Assembly: GCA_023266715.1 (NCBI GenBank)
Contig: JAHFPK010000110.1
Location: 1 to 8,477 of the forward strand
DNA length: 8,477 nucleotides
DNA from: Hyphomicrobiales bacterium
GTDB lineage: Bacteria; Pseudomonadota; Alphaproteobacteria; Rhizobiales; Aestuariivirgaceae
Direction of reading: 5' to 3'
The notes under the pieces were generated by a model that was not told where the DNA came from, did no database searches, and saw only the letters and a program-made list of their open reading frames with translations. The translations under genes were made by a program, and so were the position numbers. Below are positions 1-5,937 of the stretch, one piece after another. Every line of letters starts with the position of its first letter. Position 1 is the stretch's first letter.

Positions 1-1
1 G

Positions 2-286
2 TCCGGCACCCTGGCTACCGAGTCCAACGCGGCTGGAGTGCGCTATTGCAAGGCCTACGCCCGTGATGTGGCAAACCACCGGGCCGGCGCTCCGCAAGTC
101 GTAGGCGGCGCTGTTGGCGGCGCTGTGGTAGGCGGTCTCCTGGGCGCCGTCATCGGAGGAAAGCATGCGGTGCGCACCGGCATCATTGCTGGCGGTGTGA
201 CCGGCGGCGTATTGGGCGGGGTCAATGCCAACAGCAAATGGGACAAGTATTATTGGCGCGCCTACAACGATTGCCGCTCCTGGTAG
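2..286 (+). CDS. Glycine-zipper envelope protein, 3' part only
   Basis: The frame is open from the left edge of the window to a TAG stop, so the start and any signal peptide lie outside; 94 residues are visible. The visible part has a Cys-containing segment (RYCKAYARDVANHR), then a strongly glycine-patterned stretch of about 50 residues with GGAVGGAVVGG and GGVTGGVLGG repeats at four-residue spacing, then a basic/aromatic tail ending YNDCRSW. This is the pattern of Gly-zipper (YMGG or Omp-type) domains, small exported proteins of Proteobacteria thought to sit in or at the outer membrane. The two Cys residues on either side of the zipper could form a disulfide; that is inference. A strong hairpin terminator follows directly. 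No specific function can be given. An ATG/GTG inside the visible part (GTG at 38) need not be the true start. Confidence 0.7.
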   Translation, partial: SGTLATESNAAGVRYCKAYARDVANHRAGAPQVVGGAVGGAVVGGLLGAVIGGKHAVRTGIIAGGVTGGVLGGVNANSKWDKYYWRAYNDCRSW

Positions 287-303
287 GATTTGAATTCAGC
301 AGC

Positions 304-337
304 AAAAAAAGGCCGGAAGTCACTCTCCGGCTTTTTT
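304..337. terminator. Bidirectional intrinsic terminator
   Basis: A 6-bp stem GCCGGA (312-317) / TCCGGC (326-331) with an 8-nt loop is flanked by seven A on the left and six T on the right. It therefore reads as a terminator on both strands. It serves the glycine-zipper gene on the plus strand and the phytochelatin-synthase-like gene (stop at 355) on the minus strand, which converge on it. Confidence 0.85.
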
Positions 338-354
338 GTTGAGCCCAGAAATTC

Positions 355-1077
355 TTATTTCTTTGACACCAGCACATAGCCCCGCGTCTTGTTCTCATTG
401 TCAGAGTCCTGCGTGTTCATGGCGGTAAAGAGCTCGGCGGTTTTCACCCACACGGGAGGATATTTGTAGCGCGCAACGTCAAGGATGAGGAATCGGTCTG
501 ACTCCGCATCGAAGGCGGCAAGCGGCGAAATATGTCCGCCGCGCTCCTGGCCTATCGCCTTGCGCAAATAATTGACAATGACAAACTGGCCGGGCGCTGC
601 CAGGGCATTGCGTGCCTGGTTGCGGAACATCTCAACGCTGCTGTCCGCCGCATGGTGAACGGCAACCGTGACCGGTTGCACGGCCAGCAGGCCTCCGAGC
701 TGATCCAGCGTCATGCCCATTTTCTTGATCACCTCAACCGGCAGCACTGCCTCGGTCCGGGAATCGAGCACATTGTCCTGCGTGAATGTGCGGTAAGGGT
801 CGAAGGCAGGCACTGCAGGTGCCGGAAGTTCCAGTGCATTCAGCACCATCACCATGCTGGCAACGCCGCAAAATGCCTGGTTCTGCTGAGTCACGAAATT
901 GCTGGCGAGAGGAAAAAAGGCCTCTCGCGCATCCGCATCGAGAAACAGTGCTTCGCCCTGATCCGTTGCAGCGCCGATAAGGGATTGCGGCAAGGGAAGC
1001 GTTTCGGCCCGTGTCAGAGTCGTTGGCAAAATGAGGCAAATGATGAGCGCGGCAAGCCGCAACAAGGCAAACGACAT
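355..1077 (-). CDS. Exported phytochelatin-synthase-like cysteine peptidase
   Basis: The 240-residue product belongs to the phytochelatin synthase family (papain-like fold). The catalytic triad is visible: Cys70 in QNQAFCGVAS, His182 in GGHISPLAAF, and Asp200 in FLILDVARYKYPP. The His-Asp spacing of 18 and the VARYKYPPVWV segment are family hallmarks, and the positions nearly match the Nostoc enzyme (C70, H183, D201). Only the catalytic N-terminal type domain is present, with no Cys-rich C-terminal domain as in plants. Bacterial members mainly cleave the glycine from glutathione to give gamma-Glu-Cys; polymerising activity is usually weak. Residues 1-24 form a signal peptide (basic-poor N-terminus, hydrophobic core, cut after LTRA), so it probably acts in the periplasm. 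The ATG at 1077 was chosen because AAGGAGGA lies about 8 nt upstream and the signal peptide starts there. A longer frame to 1263 would run through the glnA terminator and a palindromic repeat. It lies downstream of that terminator and probably has its own promoter, which I could not identify. Confidence 0.88.
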   Translation of the reverse strand: MSFALLRLAALIICLILPTTLTRAETLPLPQSLIGAATDQGEALFLDADAREAFFPLASNFVTQQNQAFCGVASMVMVLNALELPAPAVPAFDPYRTFTQDNVLDSRTEAVLPVEVIKKMGMTLDQLGGLLAVQPVTVAVHHAADSSVEMFRNQARNALAAPGQFVIVNYLRKAIGQERGGHISPLAAFDAESDRFLILDVARYKYPPVWVKTAELFTAMNTQDSDNENKTRGYVLVSKK

Positions 1078-1152
1078 GGGCCAATCCTCCTTCTCGCTAT
1101 GGAACAAAACTCTGCCATGAAGACCGCTGTCGCGCAATGATATCACGGCAAC

Positions 1153-1183
1153 AAAAAAGGCCGGAGATCGTTCTCCGGCCTTT
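1153..1183 (-). terminator. Intrinsic terminator of glnB-glnA
   Basis: A perfect 8-bp stem GGCCGGAG (1159-1166) / CTCCGGCC (1173-1180) has a 6-nt loop. On the minus strand it is followed by six T (1158-1153), about 95 nt beyond the glnA stop. On the plus strand only TTT follows. The AAAAAAGGCCGGA core is the same as in the terminator at 304-337. Confidence 0.85.
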
Positions 1184-1210
1184 GAGTTTGGCGGGGAGAC
1201 GCCCGCCTTA

Positions 1211-1254
1211 GCATGTTCCGGCAAAGTTGTTCGACTTTGCCGACAAGAACATGC
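1211..1254. repeat. Palindromic dispersed-type repeat in glnA 3' region
   Basis: A 44-bp nested inverted repeat. The outer arms are GCATGTTC (1211-1218) and GAACATGC (1247-1254). The inner arms are CGGCAAAGT (1219-1227) and ACTTTGCCG (1234-1242), with a 6-nt loop and a 4-nt one-sided bulge (ACAA). All 17 arm pairs are perfect. There is no T tract after it, so it is not a terminator. Its plan (GCATG-type ends, CGG-AAA inner arms, one-sided bulge) resembles short palindromes scattered through Rhizobiales genomes; this resemblance is from memory and not a search result. It lies between the glnA stop and the terminator and would be transcribed into the glnA 3' UTR, where it could stabilise the mRNA. 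Confidence 0.75.
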
Positions 1255-1277
1255 GCAACACAATGAGCCGCCTAACC

Positions 1278-2699
1278 CTAGCAGCTGTAATACATGTCGT
1301 ACTCAACCGGATGCGGGGTCATTTCCGTCCGCATGTTTTCTTCCATCTTGAGCTCGATGTAGCTGTCGATCTGGTCATCGGTGAACACCGAGCCCTTCTT
1401 GAGGAACTCGCGGTCCTTGTCCAACGTGGCCAATGCTTCACGAAGCGAGCCGCAAACCGTCGGCACCTGCTTCAGCTCCGCTGGCGGCAGGTCATAGAGG
1501 TTCTTGTCCATGGCCTCGCCGGGGTGGATCTTGTTGGCGATGCCATCAAGGCCCGCCATCAGCAATGCCGAGAAGCAGAGATAGGGGTTGGCCGCTGGAT
1601 CGGGGAAACGAACCTCTACGCGCTTGGCCTTGGGGTTCGACGTGTGTGGGATTCGGCACGAGGCTGAACGGTTGCGCGACGAATAGGCGAGCAGCACCGG
1701 CGCCTCATAGCCCGGCACCAGGCGCTTGTAGGAGTTGGTGGAAGGGTTGGTGAAGGCGTTGCAGGCCTTGGCATGCTTGATCACGCCGCCAATGAAGTAG
1801 AGGCAGAGTTCCGAAAGATCGGCATACTGGTTGCCCGCCATCATCGGCTTGCCCTCTTTCCAGATGGAGAAGTGGCAGTGCATGCCCGAACCATTGTCGC
1901 CAAACACCGGCTTCGGCATGAAGGTGGCCGTCTTGCCATAGGCATGCGCCACATTGTGGATCACGTATTTGTAGATCTGCATCTGGTCGGCCATGGTGGT
2001 GAGCGTGTCATACTTCATGCCAAGCTCGTGCTGGGCGGCAGCCACCTCGTGGTGGTGCTTTTCGACATTCACCCCCATTTCGCCCATGACCGAGAGCATT
2101 TCCGAGCGCATGTCCTGCGCCGAATCCATCGGGTTCATCGGGAAGTAGCCACCCTTGGTGCGCATCCGGTGGCCCATGTTGCCGGTCTCGTAAACCGTGT
2201 CCGTATTGGTCGGCAGTTCGATGGAATCGAGCTTGTAGCCCGTGTTGTAGGGCGATGAGGCAAAGCGCACGTCATCGAAAATGAAGAATTCGGCTTCCGG
2301 CCCCACATAGACTGTGTCGCCAACCTTGCTCTGCTTCATGTATGCTTCGGCCCGCTTGGCAATCATGCGGGGGTCGCGTGCGTAGCCTTCGCCCGTTGAA
2401 GGCTCGAGAATGTCGCAGAATACCGCCATGGTGGTTTGCGCATAGAATGGGTCCATATGCACCGTGGCGGAATCAGGCATCAGCACCATGTCTGACTCGT
2501 TGATGGCCTTCCAGCCGGCAATGGACGAGCCGTCAAACATCAGGCCCTCGGCCCAGGCATCCTCGCCCATCTGCGAAACATCCATGGTGAGATGCTGCAT
2601 CTTGCCGCGCGGATCGGTGAAGCGCAGGTCGACGTATTTCACCTCCTTGTCCTTGATCATCTTCAAGGCTGCTGCAACGTCTTTCGTCTCTTTGGCCAT
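1278..2699 (-). CDS. glnA: Type I glutamine synthetase
   Basis: This makes glutamine from glutamate, ammonia and ATP as a cytoplasmic dodecamer. The 473 residues match the usual 469-473 for class I enzymes. Visible family features are the N-terminal beta-grasp signature with LMFDGSSIAGW (about 53-63), metal-binding GPEAEFF (133-139) and HHHE (215-218), the ATP-binding signature KPVFGDNGSGMHCHFS (263-278), the substrate region SRNRSASCRIP (341-351) and EVRFPDP (362-368). The adenylylation site Tyr402 sits in KNLYDLPPAE, so the enzyme is probably switched by GlnE in the bacterial GSI-beta manner. In the ATP signature, the more common HVHQS is HCHFS here, a mild variation. The ATG is preceded by AGAGGA at about 7 nt. 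It follows glnB by 30 bp with no promoter visible between, so the two are read as one operon from the sigma-54 promoter upstream of glnB. A repeat and a terminator follow it. Confidence 0.98.
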   Translation of the reverse strand: MAKETKDVAAALKMIKDKEVKYVDLRFTDPRGKMQHLTMDVSQMGEDAWAEGLMFDGSSIAGWKAINESDMVLMPDSATVHMDPFYAQTTMAVFCDILEPSTGEGYARDPRMIAKRAEAYMKQSKVGDTVYVGPEAEFFIFDDVRFASSPYNTGYKLDSIELPTNTDTVYETGNMGHRMRTKGGYFPMNPMDSAQDMRSEMLSVMGEMGVNVEKHHHEVAAAQHELGMKYDTLTTMADQMQIYKYVIHNVAHAYGKTATFMPKPVFGDNGSGMHCHFSIWKEGKPMMAGNQYADLSELCLYFIGGVIKHAKACNAFTNPSTNSYKRLVPGYEAPVLLAYSSRNRSASCRIPHTSNPKAKRVEVRFPDPAANPYLCFSALLMAGLDGIANKIHPGEAMDKNLYDLPPAELKQVPTVCGSLREALATLDKDREFLKKGSVFTDDQIDSYIELKMEENMRTEMTPHPVEYDMYYSC

Positions 2700-2729
2700 T
2701 TTATTTTCCTCTTTAATTTATGGCGTGAA

Positions 2730-3068
2730 TTAGAGCGCGTCCGAGCCGGATTCACCGGTGCGGATGCGGATGGCTTGTTCGATGGTGGATATGAAAATCT
2801 TGCCGTCGCCGATGCGGCCCGTGCGGGCGGCAGTTTGAATAGCCTCAACCGCACGGTCAACGAACTCATCGGCAATGACAATTTCAATTTTTACCTTGGG
2901 CAGGAAATCCACCACGTATTCAGCGCCGCGGTAAAGCTCCGTATGGCCCTTCTGGCGGCCAAAGCCCTTGGCCTCGGTCACCGTGATGCCCAAAAGACCG
3001 ACTTCCTGCAGCGCTTCCTTCACTTCATCAAGCTTGAACGGCTTGATGATGGCCTCGATTTTTTTCAT
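2730..3068 (-). CDS. glnB: Nitrogen regulatory protein PII
   Basis: This trimeric cytoplasmic signal protein senses 2-oxoglutarate, ATP/ADP and, through GlnD, glutamine; it controls GlnE/GlnA activity and the NtrB-NtrC system. The 112 residues are the exact canonical length. Visible features are the N-terminus MKKIEAIIKPFKLDEVKEAL, the T-loop GRQKGHTELYRGAEY with Tyr46 and the uridylylated Tyr51, and the C-terminal signature TGRIGDGKIF (83-92). Linkage to glnA with no ammonium transporter gene nearby points to GlnB and not GlnK. The ribosome site is weak (AAAAGG about 11 nt before the ATG), while the promoter at 3101-3121 is a good sigma-54 element. In many Rhizobiales an NAD(P)HX-repair gene sits just upstream of glnB in the same direction; here that gene is about 3 kb away and in the opposite orientation. 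Confidence 0.98.
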   Translation of the reverse strand: MKKIEAIIKPFKLDEVKEALQEVGLLGITVTEAKGFGRQKGHTELYRGAEYVVDFLPKVKIEIVIADEFVDRAVEAIQTAARTGRIGDGKIFISTIEQAIRIRTGESGSDAL

Positions 3069-3103
3069 GGTGCTATGAGCCTTTTCTTAATGTCCCTTAA
3101 CGA

Positions 3104-3121
3104 TTGCAGGTCCCATGCCAA
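3104..3121 (-). promoter_or_regulatory. Sigma-54 (-24/-12) promoter of glnB-glnA
   Basis: Read on the minus strand, TTGGCATGGGACCTGCA carries the -24 GG (3119-3118) and the -12 GC (3107-3106) with exactly 10 bases between them, as in the consensus TGGCAC-N5-TTGC. The predicted transcript start near 3095 leaves a leader of about 27 nt before the glnB ATG. RpoN/NtrC control of glnB-glnA is established in Rhizobium and relatives. I did not find a convincing NtrC palindrome (TGCAC-N7-GTGCA type) upstream. Confidence 0.75.
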
Positions 3122-3191
3122 GTGGCAAAACCTGTCATATCAGTGGCTTAGCGCAAAAAATCATCAACAATGCTCTGGCCTCTGCTTAAAA

Positions 3192-3210
3192 TTTAGACAG
3201 CTAGCCTAAA
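3192..3210. other. Imperfect inverted repeat TTTAG-N9-CTAAA
   Basis: Five-base arms TTTAG (3192-3196) and CTAAA (3206-3210) lie midway between the glnB and vapB promoters, in A/T-rich DNA. It could be a regulator site for either side, or chance; short arms in A/T-rich DNA are weak evidence. Confidence 0.25.
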
Positions 3211-3247
3211 AAAACGCCAGATGCATTTCCTCCATGAGCGCAACAGT

Positions 3248-3276
3248 TTGCCATAAAGAGACAATCATGCCATAAT
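3248..3276 (+). promoter_or_regulatory. Sigma-70 promoter of the vapBC-type operon
   Basis: TTGCCA (3248-3253, -35) and CATAAT (3271-3276, -10) are separated by exactly 17 bases. The predicted start is near 3283, about 20 nt before the antitoxin ATG at 3304. Each hexamer overlaps one copy of an 8-base direct repeat TGCCATAA (3249-3256 and 3268-3275). Confidence 0.65.
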
Positions 3277-3279
3277 TGT
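3261..3279. promoter_or_regulatory. Putative antitoxin operator over the -10 box
   Basis: The 19-bp near-palindrome ACAATCATG-C-CATAATTGT has 8 of 9 arm pairs matching and covers the -10 hexamer. AbrB-type antitoxins with their toxin bind such palindromes over their own promoter and repress it. The position and symmetry fit that role; the binding itself is inferred. Confidence 0.55.
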
Positions 3280-3303
3280 AAAAATCGCCATTGGAGGACT
3301 AAC

Positions 3304-3645
3304 ATGGCAAAGAAAACTCGCTCACTCGGCGCTGTTTCGGAACCCCAGGGTTTCTCCGAAGGCCAGGCCAAATACCAAGCTGTGCCCGAATTACCTCAAC
3401 GCTGGACGCTGAAGGTTGCCCCTGACGGCCGCTTTGTAATCCCTGCTCAGGCACGAGCCGCCATGGAAATCGGTGAAGAGGGCAAAGTAACGGCAATTCT
3501 GGAAAATGGCGAGTTGCGCATCATTTCGCCGCGCGTGGCGATCCGCAAAATACAAGCCCTCATCAAGAAACACGATAAAGGCACAGGTTCCGTGGTTGAA
3601 GAGTTTCTGGCTGAGAGGCGTGCGGCTGCGGAACGTGGAGACTAA
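3304..3645 (+). CDS. vapB: AbrB/MazE-type antitoxin (VapB-like)
   Basis: The 113-residue product has a SpoVT/AbrB swapped-hairpin DNA-binding domain at about 33-78: WTLKVAPDGRFVIPAQAR, then IGEEGKVTAILENGELRIIS. The first 32 residues are a polar extension not typical of the shortest VapB proteins. The charged C-terminal helix (VVEEFLAERRAAAERGD) is the expected toxin-binding tail. The start is clear: GGAGGA (3293-3298) lies 5 nt before the ATG. The gene is followed after 3 nt by a PIN-domain toxin gene, the standard antitoxin-first order with tight stoichiometric coupling. It should neutralise the toxin and repress its own promoter through the palindrome at 3261-3279. The symbol is given by neighbourhood and domain type; AbrB-fold antitoxins also pair with MazF-like toxins, but the partner here is PIN. 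Confidence 0.85.
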   Translation: MAKKTRSLGAVSEPQGFSEGQAKYQAVPELPQRWTLKVAPDGRFVIPAQARAAMEIGEEGKVTAILENGELRIISPRVAIRKIQALIKKHDKGTGSVVEEFLAERRAAAERGD

Positions 3646-3648
3646 GGG

Positions 3649-4041
3649 ATGACTCGAATTGTCTTGGATACATCTGCTGTGTTAGCCCAACTATGGTCCG
3701 AGCCAGGTGGAGATGTCGTCAATCGCAACATCGACAATGCCATAGTGAGCGCCGTAAATTTGGCTGAAGTATTTACCAAATTGATTGAAAGAGGACCAAT
3801 CGAGGCAGCGGAAACACAAATGGCAATTTTGCAGAACGAATCGCCGATTGAGATCATTCCGTTTGATGAAGCTCAGTCAATAATTTGCGGAAGGTTGCGG
3901 ACCAAATCTCGTAGCCTTGGCCTCTCTCTCGGTGACCGCGCCTGTCTGGCTTTGGCAATCACGGAAGCTGCAAATGTGCTGACAGCAGACCGAGTCTGGG
4001 CCGACCTTGGCCTTGGTGTGAAGATTGACCTCATTCGCTAA
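3649..4041 (+). CDS. vapC: PIN-domain ribonuclease toxin (VapC-like)
   Basis: A 130-residue PIN-domain protein. The acidic residues that bind Mg/Mn are in place: Asp7 (IVLDTSAVLA), Glu40 (AVNLAEVF), Asp96 (SLGDRACLALA) and Asp114 (LTADRVW). VapC toxins cut tRNA or rRNA at single sites and stop growth when the antitoxin is lost; the target of this one cannot be read from the sequence. The start ATG lies 3 nt after the antitoxin stop, with GGAG inside the antitoxin end acting as ribosome site. The stop is only 5 nt from the stop of the convergent DUF1003 gene, leaving no room for a usual terminator. Codon use and base composition look more A/T-rich than the metabolic genes around it, which suggests later arrival; this was judged by eye. 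All catalytic residues are present, so it looks functional. Confidence 0.88.
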   Translation: MTRIVLDTSAVLAQLWSEPGGDVVNRNIDNAIVSAVNLAEVFTKLIERGPIEAAETQMAILQNESPIEIIPFDEAQSIICGRLRTKSRSLGLSLGDRACLALAITEAANVLTADRVWADLGLGVKIDLIR

Positions 4042-4046
4042 GCCTT

Positions 4047-4574
4047 CTAATCCGTTTTCGCTTTCACCACTTGCTTCAGCAATTCCGTCAAGTCCTTGGC
4101 GCGGATTTCATCCAGCTTCTCATGCAGCGCCATGATTTCGATTTCGGCCTTGAGGTTCACTTCGTAATCATGGGCTGCCGTCAATCGGTCTTTGGCGGCC
4201 AGCCGGTTTTGCGACATCATGATGATGGGGGCTTGAATGGATGCCAGCATCGACAGGAACAGGTTGAGCAGGATGTAGGGGTAGGGATCGAAACCGCCTG
4301 CCAGCATGACCGAGTTCAGTACAACCCAGCCAATGATGACCGCAGAAAACAAAATGAGGAATGTCCACGAACCGCCAAAGCTCGCGACCTTGTCGGCCAG
4401 CCACTCACCAAATGTGTAGCTCTTGTCGTGCTCGATATTGATGTTGCGTGACACGGCCACACGCTGCGCGACGCGTTCAATCACGCGCCGCTCATGCGCT
4501 GTCATTTCCTCGAATCCCATATTCAGAAGGCGCTGGGCGAGAAGCTGTACCGCTTCGCTGGTTTGGACTTTCAT
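4047..4574 (-). CDS. DUF1003 inner-membrane protein
   Basis: A 175-residue protein of the DUF1003 family. A polar N-terminal part (1-65) is followed by two membrane segments (about 71-92, FGGSWTFLILFSAVIIGWVV, and about 99-121) with the family hallmark FDPYPYILLNLFLSMLASIQ and then APIIMMSQNRLAAKDR. A charged, probably coiled-coil tail (about 135-175) ends in KAKTD. The biochemical role of the family is unknown, although some relatives are annotated as cyclic-nucleotide-associated. The ATG at 4574 is preferred: AGGAGA lies 5 nt upstream. An in-frame TTG at 4589 would swallow that ribosome site and adds only five residues. It is convergent with the toxin gene and divergent from the phosphofructokinase gene. 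Confidence 0.88.
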   Translation of the reverse strand: MKVQTSEAVQLLAQRLLNMGFEEMTAHERRVIERVAQRVAVSRNINIEHDKSYTFGEWLADKVASFGGSWTFLILFSAVIIGWVVLNSVMLAGGFDPYPYILLNLFLSMLASIQAPIIMMSQNRLAAKDRLTAAHDYEVNLKAEIEIMALHEKLDEIRAKDLTELLKQVVKAKTD

Positions 4575-4600
4575 GGTGTTCTCCTGCAAATGGCGGTCCC

Positions 4601-4606
4601 ACTATA
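4601..4606 (-). promoter_or_regulatory. Possible -10 box for the DUF1003 gene
   Basis: TATAGT on the minus strand lies about 27 nt before the ATG at 4574, within the 100-bp divergent region. No good -35 hexamer is found at the right spacing, so this is a weak call. I could not find a convincing promoter for the phosphofructokinase gene on the other strand. Confidence 0.3.
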
Positions 4607-4674
4607 GCTGAAACGCGCCATCTGGAATTGCCGCTGTTTGTCTTGTAGGAAGGGCACGGAATTTGGAGTCGCTG

Positions 4675-5907
4675 ATGCCGGAACAAAAAATTGCCATGCT
4701 CACCGCGGGTGGCCTTGCGCCCTGCCTTTCCGCCGCGGTGGGCGGCCTGATCGGTGAATATACCAAATTGGCGCCCAAAGCCGAAATCATCGGCTACCGG
4801 TCGGGCTATGCGGGGCTTCTCAAAGGCATCTCGATCAAGGTGACACTCAAAGCCCGCGCCAAGGCAAGGGTTCTGCTCTCCCATGGCGGCTCGCCCCTTG
4901 GCAACAGCCGTGTGAAACTCACCAACGTGAAGGATTGCGTCAAGCGCGGCCTGGTGAAGGAAGGCGAAGACCCGCTGCAGGTTGCCGCAGAGCAACTGGT
5001 GAAAGACGGCATCACCATCCTCCACACCATCGGCGGCGATGATACCAACACAACCGCGGCGGACCTTGCGGCCTATCTGGCGAAGAACAATTACAAGCTC
5101 ACCGTGGTTGGCCTGCCCAAAACCATCGACAATGATGTGGTGCCCATCAGGCAAACCCTCGGCGCCTGGACGGCCGCCGAGCAGGGCGCCAGGTTTTTCG
5201 AAAATATCGTGAACGAGCAGAGCACCAGCCCCCGCATGCTGCTCATCCATGAGGTCATGGGGCGCAACTGCGGCTGGCTCACGGCGGCAACCGCTGACGT
5301 CTACCGCAAGCGCTTGCAGGCCCTTCACTTCATTCCGGAATTCAATCTCGCCATGGACCTCAAGGACCTGGACGCCGTCTATGTGCCGGAGCTTGCCATT
5401 GATATTGAAGCCGAAGCCACGCGCCTGCGGAAAGCCATGGATCAATATGATTGCGTCAGCATCTTCCTGTCGGAAGGGGCGGGCATTAGCGACATCGTGG
5501 CCGAGATGCGCGCCCGCGGCGAAGAGCCGGCGCACGATGCCTTTGGCCATGTAAAGCTTGATACCATCAATGTGGGTGACTGGTTCGCAAAGCGCTTTGC
5601 CAAAATGGTGGGCGCGGAAAAAGTGCTGGTGCAGAAGTCGGGTTATTTTGCCAGGTCAGCGGCGGCCAACAAGGAAGATCTCGCCCTCATCAAGCTCATG
5701 GTGCAGCACGCGGTCAAAAGCGGCTTGCGTGGTGAAAGCGGTGTGGTGGGCCATGACGAAGGAAAGAAAGGCGCGCTCCGCACCATCGAATTCCCGCGTA
5801 TCAAGGGCGGCAAGGTTTTTGATACGGATGCCAGGTGGTTTACCAAATTGCTGAAGGATCTCGGCCAGCCAAAAGGCAAACCCGTATCGCATGGTGACAA
5901 CAATTGA
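4675..5907 (+). CDS. pfp: PPi-dependent 6-phosphofructokinase
   Basis: This reversibly phosphorylates fructose 6-phosphate with pyrophosphate to fructose 1,6-bisphosphate, in glycolysis and gluconeogenesis. The 410-residue PFKA-fold protein carries LTAGGLAPCLSAAVGG near the N-terminus (GGLAP at 12-16), GGDDT (120-124), PKTIDND (148-154) and MGRNCGW (195-201). The second Asp in GGDD, where ATP enzymes have Gly, and the Lys in PKTIDND, where ATP enzymes have Gly, are the two established markers of PPi use. The IDND catalytic aspartates are present. The ATG at 4675 follows GGAG (4665-4668) by 6 nt; an in-frame TTG at 4663 lies before that site and is less likely. The gene stands alone on its strand with a repeat-rich gap behind it. 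Many alphaproteobacteria lack any phosphofructokinase and use the Entner-Doudoroff route, so this gene implies a working, energy-saving Embden-Meyerhof step. Confidence 0.93.
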   Translation: MPEQKIAMLTAGGLAPCLSAAVGGLIGEYTKLAPKAEIIGYRSGYAGLLKGISIKVTLKARAKARVLLSHGGSPLGNSRVKLTNVKDCVKRGLVKEGEDPLQVAAEQLVKDGITILHTIGGDDTNTTAADLAAYLAKNNYKLTVVGLPKTIDNDVVPIRQTLGAWTAAEQGARFFENIVNEQSTSPRMLLIHEVMGRNCGWLTAATADVYRKRLQALHFIPEFNLAMDLKDLDAVYVPELAIDIEAEATRLRKAMDQYDCVSIFLSEGAGISDIVAEMRARGEEPAHDAFGHVKLDTINVGDWFAKRFAKMVGAEKVLVQKSGYFARSAAANKEDLALIKLMVQHAVKSGLRGESGVVGHDEGKKGALRTIEFPRIKGGKVFDTDARWFTKLLKDLGQPKGKPVSHGDNN

Positions 5908-5937
5908 TCCATTCACAAAGCAATCGCGATAATTTTT

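Noticed and set aside
532..1140. Plus-strand open frame (202 codons) opposite the phytochelatin-synthase-like gene
   Set aside because: Shadow of a gene with catalytic triad, ribosome site and signal peptide on the other strand.
1078..1263. N-terminal extension of the phytochelatin-synthase-like protein to a start at 1263
   Set aside because: It would cross the glnA terminator and a palindromic repeat, and would bury the signal peptide; the ATG at 1077 has a strong ribosome site.
2592..3209. Plus-strand open frame (205 codons) across glnB
   Set aside because: Runs antisense through glnB and the sigma-54 promoter; no motif.
3222..3242. Possible NtrC site with TGC and GCA ends
   Set aside because: The gap between the ends is 15 bases, not the 11 expected, and the inner bases do not match the palindrome.
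3304..4041. The toxin-antitoxin pair as part of a wider phage-defence island
   Set aside because: The neighbours are metabolic genes; no integrase, attachment site or defence gene is seen.
4492..5550. Long minus-strand open frame (352 codons) opposite the phosphofructokinase gene
   Set aside because: It lies antisense to a gene with clear family motifs, overlaps the DUF1003 start, and shows no recognisable domain; it is explained by codon bias of the real gene.
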